A stretch of DNA of 64,000 bases, taken from an uncultured Dehalococcoidia bacterium (GTDB taxonomy: Bacteria; Chloroflexota; Dehalococcoidia; Lucifugimonadales; UBA3495). Shown here one piece after another: positions 9,401 to 18,789 of the stretch (position 1 is its first letter; each line of letters starts with the position of its first letter). The notes beneath the pieces are model-generated. The model was not told the origin of the DNA. It made no database searches and was given only the letters and a program-made list of their open reading frames with translations. Both the position numbers and the translations under genes were made by a program. Location: assembly GCA_958296445.1 (NCBI GenBank), contig OY282565.1, forward strand, positions 3,521,570 through 3,585,569, given 5' to 3'.

Positions 9401-12400
9401 CGTGGACAACAGCGTTGTTGCGTCGGCGATCAAGACGGTTGCAGTGTCCGGCACGGCGTCGAACAGCGAATATGCTGACGATCCGCCGGTGAACGGGGCG
9501 ACGCTTACGATTGTCGAGGATGATCCGGTGGTGACGCTGGCGCTGTCGGCGACGTCCATTTCGGAGAACGGCGGTTCGGCTACGGTTACGGCTACGACGA
9601 ATTTTACCTTTCCCTTGCCGATAGCTGTCATAGTGGCGGCAACTCCGGTGAGCCCGGCGGTGGCGGGCGATTTCAGTTTGCCTTCCGACACTACTTTGAC
9701 CATTCCTGCCAATCAGACCAGCACCACGGATACGGTGACGATTACGGCGGTGGACAACAGCTTTAATAACCCGGACAAGACGGTGACCGTGTCCGGCACG
9801 GCGCGGGTGACCGGGTTATTATTCACTACAACAAATTACGAGGTGATCGGGGACACGCTGACCATTCTTGACGATGAGCCGTCGGTGACGCTGACGCTGT
9901 CGCCGTCGTCCATAGCTGAGAACGGCGGGGTTAGCACGGTTACCGCTACGCAGGATTTTACTGCCGAGTCGGATACTATTATCACGGTATCTACGAGCGC
10001 GGCGAGCGAGGATGCCAGGCTGTCCGAGAACGTTACCTTGACCATTGCCGCCGGGTCTAGGAGCAGCACGGGGGTGGTGACTATTACTGCCGTGGACGAT
10101 GACGTTGCGGCGACGCTCAATACGGTTGCGGTGTCCGGCACGGCGTCGAACAGCGAATATGCTTCCGCGCCGCCGGTGGTCGGGGCTACGCTTACGATTA
10201 GCGATGATGAGGAGTTGGTTACTCTGGCGCTGTCGCCGTCGTCCATTTCGGAGAATGGCGGTTCGGCTACGGTTACGGCTACGCAGAACTTTACTGCCGC
10301 GTCGGCTACCACTATTACGGTGGCGGTGACGCCGGTTAGACCGGCGGTGGCCGGGGATATTTCGGTGTCCAGCAACGTCACTTTGACCATTCCCGCCGGG
10401 GCCAGCAGCAGCACCGGGACGGTGACGATTACGGCGGTGAACAACAGCCATGCGGCGCGGGACAAGACGGTTACGGTGTCCGGCACGGCGTCCAACGCCG
10501 ATTACGCGGCCGCTCTGACGGTGAACGGGGCTACGCTTACGATTACCGAGGATGATCGTTTGGTGAAGCTGATACTGTCGGAGCGATCCATTGCCGAGGA
10601 TGGCGGTTCGACTACGGTTACGGCTACGCAGAACTTTACTGTGTTTTGGGATACCAGAATCGTGGTGTCCACAAATCCGATTAACCCGGCGCAGAACGGG
10701 GACATTTCCGTGTCCGCCAACAAAACTTTGACCATTCCCGCCGGTAATACCACCAGCACCGGAGTGGTGACGATTACTTCCGTGGATAACGACGACGCCA
10801 CGCCGCACAAGACGGTGATTATATACGGCGCGGAGCAGTCCCGGGAATACCCGGTGCTTGGGGCTTCGGTTAGCATCATTGACGACGAACGGGCGGACGT
10901 TACGCTTACGCTGGCGTCGTCCATAAACGAAAGCGGGACCGGGAACTCCACTTCCATCAGGGTCAGGCTGCCGTGGGTCTCCAACACCACGACCACGGTC
11001 GCCATTAGGGCGACGCCGGTCAGCCCGGCGACGGCGAGCGATTTCATTTTGTACTTGAACGATGACCCTGCGTCCGGGGAAGCCACGGTGAACTTTCCCA
11101 CCAGGACGGCGACGGGCCACTTGGGCCTGGTCAAAATTACGGCGGTGGATAACGCTGATGACGAGTCGGACAAGTGGGTGAATGTATCGCTTACGGTGGA
11201 TAGCAGCAGCGAGAGATATACGGCGCCGCTCACTCCCTACAAGCTGCGGATTATTGACGATGACGGGGCGGACTGCGAGGGGGGCGGGGCGTTGGCTAAT
11301 TATACCGGCGCCGCCCGGACGCAAGGGCTGATTGACGATTGCTCGGCTTTGCTGCGGCTTAAGGACACGCTGAAGGGGACGACGGCGCTGAACTGGAGTG
11401 AGAGCCTGGACATAAACCAATGGACGGGCGTAGAGGTTGGCGAGGGACAGGCCGAGGGCTGCACTCCGGCCAGCGGCAGCGGGAACCGGGTTATCAAGGT
11501 TCACATAGGCTGGCAGAACACCAAAATCGCCAACAATGACAGCAACGAATATCAACCGGCCCTTACCGGGACAGTGCCTGCCACTTTTTCCGAATTAACC
11601 GCGCTGCGTTATCTGTCCTTGAAGGAGCATTCCGGGCTTACCGGCGGCATCCCGTCGGAGTTGGGCAGCCTAGCCTGCCTTCGCAGCCTGTCTTTGGCCG
11701 GGAATGGACTGACCGGCGGCATCCCGGTTGAACTGGGCAACCTGTCCAACCTTACCGACTCGCTGGTTCTGTCGGACAACCGGCTAACGGGCAGCATTCC
11801 GGCCGAATTGGGTAATCTGAGCGGACTGTCCCAAAGTCTGCAACTCAATAACAACCGGCTAACGGGCAACATTCCGGCCGAATTGGGCAACCTGTCCAAG
11901 CTGACGCAGCTTCAGCTGAACGACAACCAGCTGAGCGGCAGCATCCCGGCGGGGCTGGGCACCGTGGGGCGGGAACGCACGGACAACCCGCGCGACGACG
12001 CCAACCCGCAGTACCGGCAGAATCTGTTCAAGCTGCAATTGCATAACAACCGGCTAACCGGCCTGATTCCGCCGGAACTGTCGAAATTGACCGGGCTCAT
12101 TCGGAGCCTTACCAACTTCACCGGGAACGATCTCAGCAGCGATGTCACGCTGTCGGTGACTCCGGGGACGCTGGCGGAAAGCGACGGGGAAACGTCGTTC
12201 ACTGTGACGGCGGCTCTGGACGCCGGAACGATATGGGCCGCGGAGCTGAAGCGCGGGAAGGTGGCGGAGGGCATCGTTGTTGACGGGACGGGGAGCGGGA
12301 CGGCCAACGCGGTTGCTTTCAGCAGCACGGCTACGCCGTCTTTCGAGATTCTTAATTCGGCCATCGTTACCGGCAGCGGCGGGGTTAAGTCGGCCAGCGC

Positions 12401-15400
12401 GACGGCCACGCTGAAAATAACCCCGACGGCCAACGCGCTGTTGAACGCGGATGAAACTATTACTTTGGGCGTCACCGGAACGGGGGCGCCGGGGATTGCC
12501 GGCACCAGCCTGCGAGTGAAGCCGCCGGCGGCCACTATTTTGCTTGCCGACGATGATTCGCCTGCGGTGACGCTGTCGCTGTCGGCGGTGTCCATTTCGG
12601 AGAATGGCGGGGTGACTACGGTTACGGCTACGCAGAATTTTGTTGCGGCGGCGGATACTACTGTCACGGTGGCGGCGGCGCCGGTTAGCCCGGCGGTTGC
12701 CGGGGATATTTCGGTGTCCGACAACGTCACTTTGACCATCCCTGCCGGTAACACTACCAGCACCGGGGCAGTGACTGTTACTGCCGTGGACAACAACGTT
12801 CGGGCTGCGTACAAGTCGGTCGAGGTGTCGGGCACGGCGTCGAATACAGCCTACCCCGCGGCCCCGGCGGTGTCCGGGGTTAGACTTACGATTGCCGACG
12901 ATGATGCGCCTGCGGTGACGCTGTCGCTGTCGCCGTCGTCCATTTCGGAGAACGGAGGGGTTAGCACAGTTACGGCTACGCAGAATTTTATTGCGGGGTT
13001 GGATACTACTGTCGAGGTGACGGCGGCGCCGGTTAGTCCGGCGGCGGCGGGTGATTTCGCTTTGTCCAGCAATGTCACGCTTACCATTGCCGCCGGTAAC
13101 ACTACCAGCACCGGGGCGGTGGTGACCATTACCGCCAACGACAACGGCGTTGTGGCGGCGGACAAGCCGGTGGCGGTGTCGGGCGTGGCGTCAAACACTG
13201 CTGACCGGTTTAGGAACCCGGCGGTGACCGGGGCTACGCTTACGATTACCGAGGATGATTTGCCTGCGGTTACGCTGTTGCTGTCGGCGGCGTCCATTTC
13301 GGAGAACGGCGGTTCGGCTACGGTTACGGCTAGGCAGAACTTTGTTGCGGCGTCGGATACTACTGTCACGGTGGCGGCGGCGGGCGGGGATGTTAGCCTG
13401 TCCGGGAACGTTGTTTTGACCATTGCCGCCGGTTCCGTTACCAGCACCGGGGCGGTGACTATTTCCGCGGTGGACAACAGCGTTATTGAGGCGGATAAGA
13501 CGGTTGCGGTGTCGGGCGCGGCGGTCAATGCGGAGTATACTTCCCCGGCTCCGGCGGTGACCGGGGCTACGCTTACGATTACCGAGGATGATACGCCTGC
13601 GGTTACGCTGTTGCTGTCGGCGGCGTCCATTTCGGAGGATGGCGGGGTTAGCACGGTTACGGCTAGGCAGAACTTTGTTGCGGCGGCGGATACTACTATC
13701 ACGGTGGCGGCGGCGGCGGTTAGCCCGGCGGTGGCGGGCGATTTCAGGCTGTCCAGCAATTACACGCTTACTATCGCCGCCGGGAGTACCGTTAGCGCGG
13801 GGGCGGTGACTATTTCCGCTGTTGATAACAGCGTTGTTGCGGCGGACAAGACGGTTACGGTGTCGGGCGGGGCGGTCAATGCCGCTCATGCCGCCTTGGG
13901 GGTGAACGGGGCTACGCTTACCATTACCAACGATGATGTCGTTACAATCATCAGGGATCCGGTTGGGCCGGTTGGGCCGACACAGCCTAGGAAAGTTACG
14001 CCCGCGGTTACGCTGGCGCTGTCGGCGTCCAGCATATCGGAGAATGGCGGCACGGCTACGGTGACGGCTCGGCAGGATGTGGCGGTTAGCGCGGATACGG
14101 TTGTCAGCGTGTTTGTTGCGCCGGTGGAGCCGGCCGGGCGGGGCGACTATAGGATGACGGGCGCGACGCTTATTATCGCCGCGGGGGAAACCCGCAGCAC
14201 GGGGACGGTGACTATTACCGCGGTGGATAACGGCGTTGTGTCTGGGGACAAGGAGCTTTGCATCGAGGGGAAAGCGGTCAACAGCGAGCATACTTCCCCG
14301 GCGCCGACGGTGACCGACGCTGCGCTTACCATTACCGACGATGATACGCCTGCGGTTACGCTGGTGCTGTCGGCGGCGTCCATTTCGGAGAACGGCGGTT
14401 CGGCTACGGTTACGGCTAGGCAGAATTTCACTGCGACGACGGATACTACTATCCGGTTGTCGGCGATTCCGGTGAGCCCGGCGGTGGCGGGCGATTTCAG
14501 CCTGCCCAGCGATGCGACGCTTACTATTGCCGCCGGGGATACGGTTAGCACGCGGGCGGTTATAGTTGCCGTCGGGGATACCGGGAGCGCGGGGGAGGTG
14601 GTGATTACCGCCAATGACAACAATGTTATTGCGGAGGACAAGACGGTTAAGGTGTCGGGCAAGGCGTCCAATGCCGCCCATAGCAACGTGGGGATGAACG
14701 GGGCTACGCTTACGATTACCGACGATGATGCGCCTACGGTTACGCTGGCGCTGTCGGCGGCGTCCATTTCGGAGAATGGGGGTTCGGCTACGGTTACGGC
14801 TACGCAGAATTTCGTTTCGGCGTCGGACACTACTATTATCGTGGGGGCGGCGCCGGTAAGCCCGACGGGGGCGGGCGACTATGCTTTCAGCGGGAGCAGG
14901 CTTACCATCGCGGCGGGCAAGACGGCCAGCGCGGGGGTGGTGACTATAACCGGCGTGGACAACCGGGTTGACGCGGCGGATAAGGAGCTGCCGGTATCCG
15001 GCACGGCCAGCAACGCGGAGCATTCCGGCGGCCTGCGGGTGCGCGGGGCGACGCTGGCGATCGCCGATGACGATACGCCGAGGGTGACGCTGGTTTTGAC
15101 GCCGCCGAGGGTCGGCGAGGATGGCGGGGTCGCGGTGGTGACGGCGGAGCAGAGCGTTGCGTCGAGCGTGGATACCACGGTCACGATTCTGGCCGCGCCG
15201 GTAAGCCCGGCGGCGGTGGGGGATTATGCGCTGAACGGCGATACGCTTATCATTGAGGCCGGGCAGACGTCCGCTTCGGGGCGGGTTACGATTACCGCCA
15301 TGGATAACGGGGTTGACGCGCCGGACAAGGAGGTGGCGGTGTCGGGGGCGGCGGCCAACGGCAACAATCCCGACGGGCTGGCGGTGGCCGGGGCCACGCT

Positions 15401-16475
15401 GGCGATTGCGGATGATGACGATACGCCGACGGTGACGCTGGTTTTGACGCCTAGCAGGATTTCCGAGGCCGGCGGGGTTGCGGTGGTGACTGCGGAGTTG
15501 AGCGTTGCGTCCAGCGCGTCTACCACGGTCGCCATCCTGGCCGCGCCGGTAAGCCCGGCGGTGGCGCGGGATTACAGGCTGAGCGGCGATACGCTTATCA
15601 TTGAGGCCGGGCAGACGTCCACTTCGGGGCGGGTTACGATTACCGCCAGGAATAACGGGGTTGACGCGCCGGACAAGCGGGTAGCGGTGTCGGGGACGGC
15701 GGCCAACGGGAACACTCCCGGCGGGCTGGAGGTGACCGGGGCCACGCTGGTGATTGCGGATAACGACGGGGGGTCGCCGCCGATTGATGACGAGCCGCCC
15801 GTTGATGATGAGCCGCCGGGGGATGACAACCCGCCCGCGGATGATCCGCCCATAGATGACGACCCGCCTGCGGATGACAACCCGCCCGCGGATGACCCGC
15901 CCATAGATGACGACCCACCTGCGGATGACCCGCCCGCGGATGACAACCCGCCTGCGGATGACCCGCCCGCGGATGACGCGCCGGTAGTGCTGGAGGCGCC
16001 GGTGGCGCTGGACACGCCGTTTGTGGTGGACGTGCCGACAACGGTTGCTACGCCAGGGGGGATTGACGCGCCGTTGGCGATTGACGGACTGCCGCCGTTG
16101 CCGGATCGCGGGTCGGTTTTCGTTGAGACGCCCACCGGGATAACAACGGATTCCGGGCCGGGGCCGACGGCTTTGCCAGCCCAGGGCGCGATAGGGACGG
16201 GGCAGGTTGCTCCACCGGCGGCGCCGCAGGAGCTGCCGGCGCCTACGCCGCCGGGGGCGGCGGCCGGGGCGGCCGATGCCGTGCCTGCGGCCGGGGCGCC
16301 GGTTCCCGCGATTACGCCGGAGCTGGATCAGGGCGCGATACCGGGCGGTACGGGGCGCACACTGGCGGTCGGGCCGTTCCCGTGGTGGTGGCTGCTGATA
16401 CTGTTGCTGGTCATCACGGCGGTGGCCTGGGCAATCCGGCGGCGGTTGCAACGGCGGCGGTGGCAGTGGGGATAG
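6489..16475 (+). CDS. giant Calx-beta/LRR repeat surface protein
   Basis: This ~3328-residue protein was probably built for the cell surface. The ATG at 6489 is chosen because GGAG (6477-6480) sits 8 bases upstream; a GTG at 6480 is in frame. A signal peptide ends at FSGLAQA (about residue 33). About 22 modules of 95-110 residues follow, each starting like LSLSAASISENGGSATVTA and ending GATLTITEDD, resembling calcium-binding Calx-beta domains. A Pro/Glu/Thr spacer of (TPEP)n type lies at ~148-293. A leucine-rich repeat block with LTGxIPxELGNLSxL repeats lies at ~1698-1875, preceded by an N-cap near 1602-1660. An Asp/Pro spacer lies at ~3096-3163, then an Ala/Pro region, and a C-terminal helix (PWWWLLILLLVITAVAW) with an Arg-rich tail. 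There is no LPXTG. Adhesion is an inference. Confidence 0.9.
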   Translation: MRIAHLNSFIVFILVAAGVAVGTFFAFSGLAQANPAAYLSLSPDSISENGGASTVTATLSATSTEAVVLTVSAAAVGPASAGDFALSGDTLTIAAGDTASTGTVTITATDNDVYGGDKTVSVSLGQASGPSVGLPSAQSLTISDDETAPTPEPEVTPEPEVTPEPEATPEPTSTPEPESTPEPTPTPEPESTPEPTPTPEPESTPEPTPTPEPESTPEPTPTPEPTPAPEPESTPEPTSTPEPESTPEPTSTPEPESTPEPTPTPEPESTPEPTPTPEPESTPEPTPAPEPEGPAPVDDGQVAVSLLLSPESVSESGGVSVVTAALSATSTEAVALVVGAAAVGAAADGDFVLSENVALTIAAGETASAGVVTITAVDDDVAGGDKAVSVSLSKVSGPAVGLPAARSLTISDDDAADGGEQPLPPPDQVEVDAPPEPQAQAQGSESGTGTVTLSLSESSISENGGSATITATQSFSAASATTITLSASPAGDVRLSSNTLTIAARNTASTGAVTITAVDNSVVAADKSVTVSGSASNFDERFRNLTVTGATLTITEDDSHGVTLALSESSISENGGVSTVTATQNSAANADTTITISASPSGDVSLSSNVTLTIAAGDTASTGTVTISAVDNSVVAADKSVTVSGVASYNGPTSAAIPAVTGATLTITEDDSHGVTLSLSAASISENGGSTTVTATLSATSTAATIITVAAAPVSPAAAGDISVSSNVTLTIAAGSTISTGAVTITANDNSVAAADKTVRVSGSASNSEYTPAVTGATLTITDDDTPTVTLALSAASISENGGSATVTATQNFTAEKNTYIAVSANPAGDVSLSANVNLIIAGGTTSSIGIVTISAVNDSDASGDKTVAVSGTASNDDYADATLAGATLTITEDDAPAVTLSLSAASISENGGSATVTATQNFTATAATTITVAAAPVSPAVAGDISVSSNKTLTIAAGSTSSTGVVTITAVDNSVVASAIKTVAVSGTASNSEYADDPPVNGATLTIVEDDPVVTLALSATSISENGGSATVTATTNFTFPLPIAVIVAATPVSPAVAGDFSLPSDTTLTIPANQTSTTDTVTITAVDNSFNNPDKTVTVSGTARVTGLLFTTTNYEVIGDTLTILDDEPSVTLTLSPSSIAENGGVSTVTATQDFTAESDTIITVSTSAASEDARLSENVTLTIAAGSRSSTGVVTITAVDDDVAATLNTVAVSGTASNSEYASAPPVVGATLTISDDEELVTLALSPSSISENGGSATVTATQNFTAASATTITVAVTPVRPAVAGDISVSSNVTLTIPAGASSSTGTVTITAVNNSHAARDKTVTVSGTASNADYAAALTVNGATLTITEDDRLVKLILSERSIAEDGGSTTVTATQNFTVFWDTRIVVSTNPINPAQNGDISVSANKTLTIPAGNTTSTGVVTITSVDNDDATPHKTVIIYGAEQSREYPVLGASVSIIDDERADVTLTLASSINESGTGNSTSIRVRLPWVSNTTTTVAIRATPVSPATASDFILYLNDDPASGEATVNFPTRTATGHLGLVKITAVDNADDESDKWVNVSLTVDSSSERYTAPLTPYKLRIIDDDGADCEGGGALANYTGAARTQGLIDDCSALLRLKDTLKGTTALNWSESLDINQWTGVEVGEGQAEGCTPASGSGNRVIKVHIGWQNTKIANNDSNEYQPALTGTVPATFSELTALRYLSLKEHSGLTGGIPSELGSLACLRSLSLAGNGLTGGIPVELGNLSNLTDSLVLSDNRLTGSIPAELGNLSGLSQSLQLNNNRLTGNIPAELGNLSKLTQLQLNDNQLSGSIPAGLGTVGRERTDNPRDDANPQYRQNLFKLQLHNNRLTGLIPPELSKLTGLIRSLTNFTGNDLSSDVTLSVTPGTLAESDGETSFTVTAALDAGTIWAAELKRGKVAEGIVVDGTGSGTANAVAFSSTATPSFEILNSAIVTGSGGVKSASATATLKITPTANALLNADETITLGVTGTGAPGIAGTSLRVKPPAATILLADDDSPAVTLSLSAVSISENGGVTTVTATQNFVAAADTTVTVAAAPVSPAVAGDISVSDNVTLTIPAGNTTSTGAVTVTAVDNNVRAAYKSVEVSGTASNTAYPAAPAVSGVRLTIADDDAPAVTLSLSPSSISENGGVSTVTATQNFIAGLDTTVEVTAAPVSPAAAGDFALSSNVTLTIAAGNTTSTGAVVTITANDNGVVAADKPVAVSGVASNTADRFRNPAVTGATLTITEDDLPAVTLLLSAASISENGGSATVTARQNFVAASDTTVTVAAAGGDVSLSGNVVLTIAAGSVTSTGAVTISAVDNSVIEADKTVAVSGAAVNAEYTSPAPAVTGATLTITEDDTPAVTLLLSAASISEDGGVSTVTARQNFVAAADTTITVAAAAVSPAVAGDFRLSSNYTLTIAAGSTVSAGAVTISAVDNSVVAADKTVTVSGGAVNAAHAALGVNGATLTITNDDVVTIIRDPVGPVGPTQPRKVTPAVTLALSASSISENGGTATVTARQDVAVSADTVVSVFVAPVEPAGRGDYRMTGATLIIAAGETRSTGTVTITAVDNGVVSGDKELCIEGKAVNSEHTSPAPTVTDAALTITDDDTPAVTLVLSAASISENGGSATVTARQNFTATTDTTIRLSAIPVSPAVAGDFSLPSDATLTIAAGDTVSTRAVIVAVGDTGSAGEVVITANDNNVIAEDKTVKVSGKASNAAHSNVGMNGATLTITDDDAPTVTLALSAASISENGGSATVTATQNFVSASDTTIIVGAAPVSPTGAGDYAFSGSRLTIAAGKTASAGVVTITGVDNRVDAADKELPVSGTASNAEHSGGLRVRGATLAIADDDTPRVTLVLTPPRVGEDGGVAVVTAEQSVASSVDTTVTILAAPVSPAAVGDYALNGDTLIIEAGQTSASGRVTITAMDNGVDAPDKEVAVSGAAANGNNPDGLAVAGATLAIADDDDTPTVTLVLTPSRISEAGGVAVVTAELSVASSASTTVAILAAPVSPAVARDYRLSGDTLIIEAGQTSTSGRVTITARNNGVDAPDKRVAVSGTAANGNTPGGLEVTGATLVIADNDGGSPPIDDEPPVDDEPPGDDNPPADDPPIDDDPPADDNPPADDPPIDDDPPADDPPADDNPPADDPPADDAPVVLEAPVALDTPFVVDVPTTVATPGGIDAPLAIDGLPPLPDRGSVFVETPTGITTDSGPGPTALPAQGAIGTGQVAPPAAPQELPAPTPPGAAAGAADAVPAAGAPVPAITPELDQGAIPGGTGRTLAVGPFPWWWLLILLLVITAVAWAIRRRLQRRRWQWG

Positions 16476-16491
16476 CGGGGGTTGTTTGCTT

Positions 16492-16522
16492 GGGCGGGCG
16501 CAGGGCAGCGCCCGCCCTTTTT
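16492..16522 (+). terminator. Rho-independent terminator after the giant gene
   Basis: A perfect 10-bp stem GGGCGGGCGC (16492-16501) / GCGCCCGCCC (16508-16517) with a 6-base loop is followed by TTTTT and GTTT. It ends the transcript 17 bases after the stop codon. Confidence 0.88.
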
Positions 16523-16560
16523 GTTTGCTTGTCATTGCCCCGCTCTGTTGGCGTTCCTAT

Positions 16561-16672
16561 CTGTCATTCTGAGCAAAGTCTGTCATTCTGAGCAAAGCGA
16601 AGAATCCGGGCTTGGGCGGTGAGGCCCTTCGCTTCGCTCAGGGTGACAATGCGTTGAGGGTGACAAATTGCG
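16561..16672. repeat. dispersed intergenic inverted repeat (GTCA..CTGAGC family), copy 1
   Basis: The elements TGTCATTCTGAGCAAAGCGA and CTTCGCTTCGCTCAGGGTGA face each other and can form a long imperfect hairpin. An extra partial TGTCATTCTGAGCAAAG is duplicated at the left edge. Related copies lie at 25998, 30163 and 32259. Confidence 0.8.
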
Positions 16673-16773
16673 GCGTTCTTAATTTATACTTGGTATAGGG
16701 TTTTGTAATAGAATGGCAGATAATCCGGCTGGCGCCCGGTGGCGGGCTGAAATCGGGCCGGTGGATTTTCCGA

Positions 16774-18765
16774 ATGGTTAGGCAACCGCCAGAACGCTCC
16801 CGGGGGATGCGGCCCGCCGGTGATGCGTCCGTTAGCGAACCGGCCGCTGATGCCGGGCAGCCCCTTTTGCCGCGGGTGGTGCGGCTTTTCCGGCCTTACC
16901 GGGTGCAGGTCGCCGTTGTTGTTTGCTTCATTCTGGTGACTTCCACTTTGGGCGTGGTGAACCCGATGCTGCTCCAAGTGGTGTTTGACGACGGGCTGGG
17001 GGTGTCGTCCGATGCCGGCCCCGACATCGGGTTGCTGTGGATTCTGGGCGGCGTGATGGTGGCGATTGCGGCGGCCAACGCGGGGATGGGGGTTTTCCAG
17101 ACCTATATGACCAACAAGGTGGGGCAGTCGGTGATGCGCGACCTGCGCGACGCGGTGTATGCCCACCTGCAAGGGATGGCGCTGCGGTTTTTCACGGGAA
17201 CCCGCACCGGCGAGATTCAGTCGCGGGTGTCCAATGACGTGGGCGGGATTCAGTCGGTGGTGACTACCACCCTTAGCGACACTATCGCCAACATCGCCAT
17301 CCTGGCCAGCACTCTGGGGGCGATGATTATTCTTTCGTGGCAGTTGACTCTGGTAGCCGTCGCCACGGTGCCGCTCTACTTCTTTATGGCCCAGTGGGTG
17401 GGGCGCAAGCGGCGGGAAATCACTTCGGCAACGCAAAAGTCTATGGCCGAGATGACCGTTATCACCCAAGAAACGCTGTCGGTGTCGGGAATTATGCTGT
17501 CCAAGCTGTTCGGGCGGCAGAAAGAGGAAATGGACAACTTCCGCCGCCACAATCAGGAATTGTCCGACTTGACGGTGCGGCAGCAGATGATTGGACATTC
17601 GTTTTTCGCGGTGGTGATGGCCTTTCTTTCGGTCAGCCCGGTGGCTATCTATCTGATGGCGGGATATATGATGGCCGGGGGCGGGCCGTCGGTGGTGAGC
17701 GCGGGAACGGTTATCGCCTTTACCGTGTTGCAAAACCGCTTGTACTTTCCGGTGGGGCGTCTGTTGCAGGTGGCGGTGGAGTTGCAATCCTCGATGGCGA
17801 TGTTCGAGCGCATCTTTGGCTACCTTGACTTGAAACAGGAAATCGTGGACGCCCCCGATGCCCGCGCTCTGCCCGCCGACAAGGCGGTAGGGGAAATAAC
17901 CTTTGACTCGGTGCGGGTGAATTACAGCCGGTCGGCGGATGACGGGACGGCGGAGGCCGACACGGAAAGCGCGGCGGAACGCCAATGGGCGCTGGACGGG
18001 GTAAGTTTCCGTATTCCGCCGGGGCAACTGGCGGCCTTCGTCGGCCCCAGCGGTTCGGGCAAAACCACTATCGCGTCGCTGGTTCCCCGGCTTTACGACA
18101 CCACTGAAGGCGCGGTGTCCATTGACGGCATCGACGTGCGGCGGATACGGCTGGCCGACCTGTCGGAGATAATCGGTTTCGTGACCCAGGAAAGCTACCT
18201 GTTTCATGCGAGTATGGAGAAAAACCTGCTCTACGCCCGGCCCGACGCTACGCGCGAGGAGATGGTCGAGGCGGCGCGGGCGGCCTTTATCCACGACCGC
18301 ATTATGGAGCTGCCCGAGGGGTATGATACGGTAGTCGGCGAGCGGGGGTTCCGGCTGTCCGGCGGCGAAAGGCAGCGGCTGTCCATCGCCCGCGTCATCC
18401 TGCACCAGCCGCGGGTGCTGATTCTGGACGAGGCGACGTCGGCGCTGGACACGGCCAGCGAGCGGTATGTGCAGGCGGCGTTGCAGCCGCTGATGCAGGG
18501 CCGCACCACGCTGGTTATCGCCCACCGCCTTTCCACCATAATGTCCGCCGACGTGATCTACGCCGTAGACCGGGGCCGAATCGTGGAGTACGGCCCCCAC
18601 GATGAGCTGCTGGCCCGGGGCGGGCTGTACGCCAGCCTGTACCGGGAGCAGTTCGACAGCGGCCGCATCGAGGCCCACTGCCACGACGGGGTAGTGTTCA
18701 GCGACGGCAGCATATCGCCGATCCAGACGCCGGGGCCTGCGCTGGCCGGCGTTGGGCGCGGGTAG
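16774..18765 (+). CDS. ABC transporter, fused permease and ATPase (MsbA/LmrA type)
   Basis: This 663-residue half-transporter should act as a homodimer exporting lipids, drugs or peptides across the cytoplasmic membrane. An N-terminal region with about six membrane helices (from VVVCFILVTSTLGVV near residue 48) includes the coupling segment EIQSRVSNDVGGIQ. The ATPase domain has Walker A GPSGSGKT (424-431), signature LSGGERQ (528-534), Walker B VLILDEATS (~549) and the switch IAHRLST. All key residues are present. A hydrophilic insert (DDGTAEADTESAAE) sits at the start of the ATPase domain. The start is uncertain because no ribosome binding site precedes the ATG. The substrate is unknown. Confidence 0.9.
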   Translation: MVRQPPERSRGMRPAGDASVSEPAADAGQPLLPRVVRLFRPYRVQVAVVVCFILVTSTLGVVNPMLLQVVFDDGLGVSSDAGPDIGLLWILGGVMVAIAAANAGMGVFQTYMTNKVGQSVMRDLRDAVYAHLQGMALRFFTGTRTGEIQSRVSNDVGGIQSVVTTTLSDTIANIAILASTLGAMIILSWQLTLVAVATVPLYFFMAQWVGRKRREITSATQKSMAEMTVITQETLSVSGIMLSKLFGRQKEEMDNFRRHNQELSDLTVRQQMIGHSFFAVVMAFLSVSPVAIYLMAGYMMAGGGPSVVSAGTVIAFTVLQNRLYFPVGRLLQVAVELQSSMAMFERIFGYLDLKQEIVDAPDARALPADKAVGEITFDSVRVNYSRSADDGTAEADTESAAERQWALDGVSFRIPPGQLAAFVGPSGSGKTTIASLVPRLYDTTEGAVSIDGIDVRRIRLADLSEIIGFVTQESYLFHASMEKNLLYARPDATREEMVEAARAAFIHDRIMELPEGYDTVVGERGFRLSGGERQRLSIARVILHQPRVLILDEATSALDTASERYVQAALQPLMQGRTTLVIAHRLSTIMSADVIYAVDRGRIVEYGPHDELLARGGLYASLYREQFDSGRIEAHCHDGVVFSDGSISPIQTPGPALAGVGRG

Positions 18766-18789
18766 AATGCGATAGGGGGAGTTGAGGGA

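Noticed and set aside
13191-16535. 1114-codon open frame on the minus strand inside the giant gene
   Set aside because: Antisense shadow of the repetitive, GC-rich Calx-beta gene; its Arg/Pro/His-rich product mirrors the codon bias of the plus strand.
16684-18684. 666-codon minus-strand open frame
   Set aside because: It covers the ABC transporter in antisense; the composition (His/Arg/Pro-rich) is a shadow, while the plus-strand gene has all motifs.
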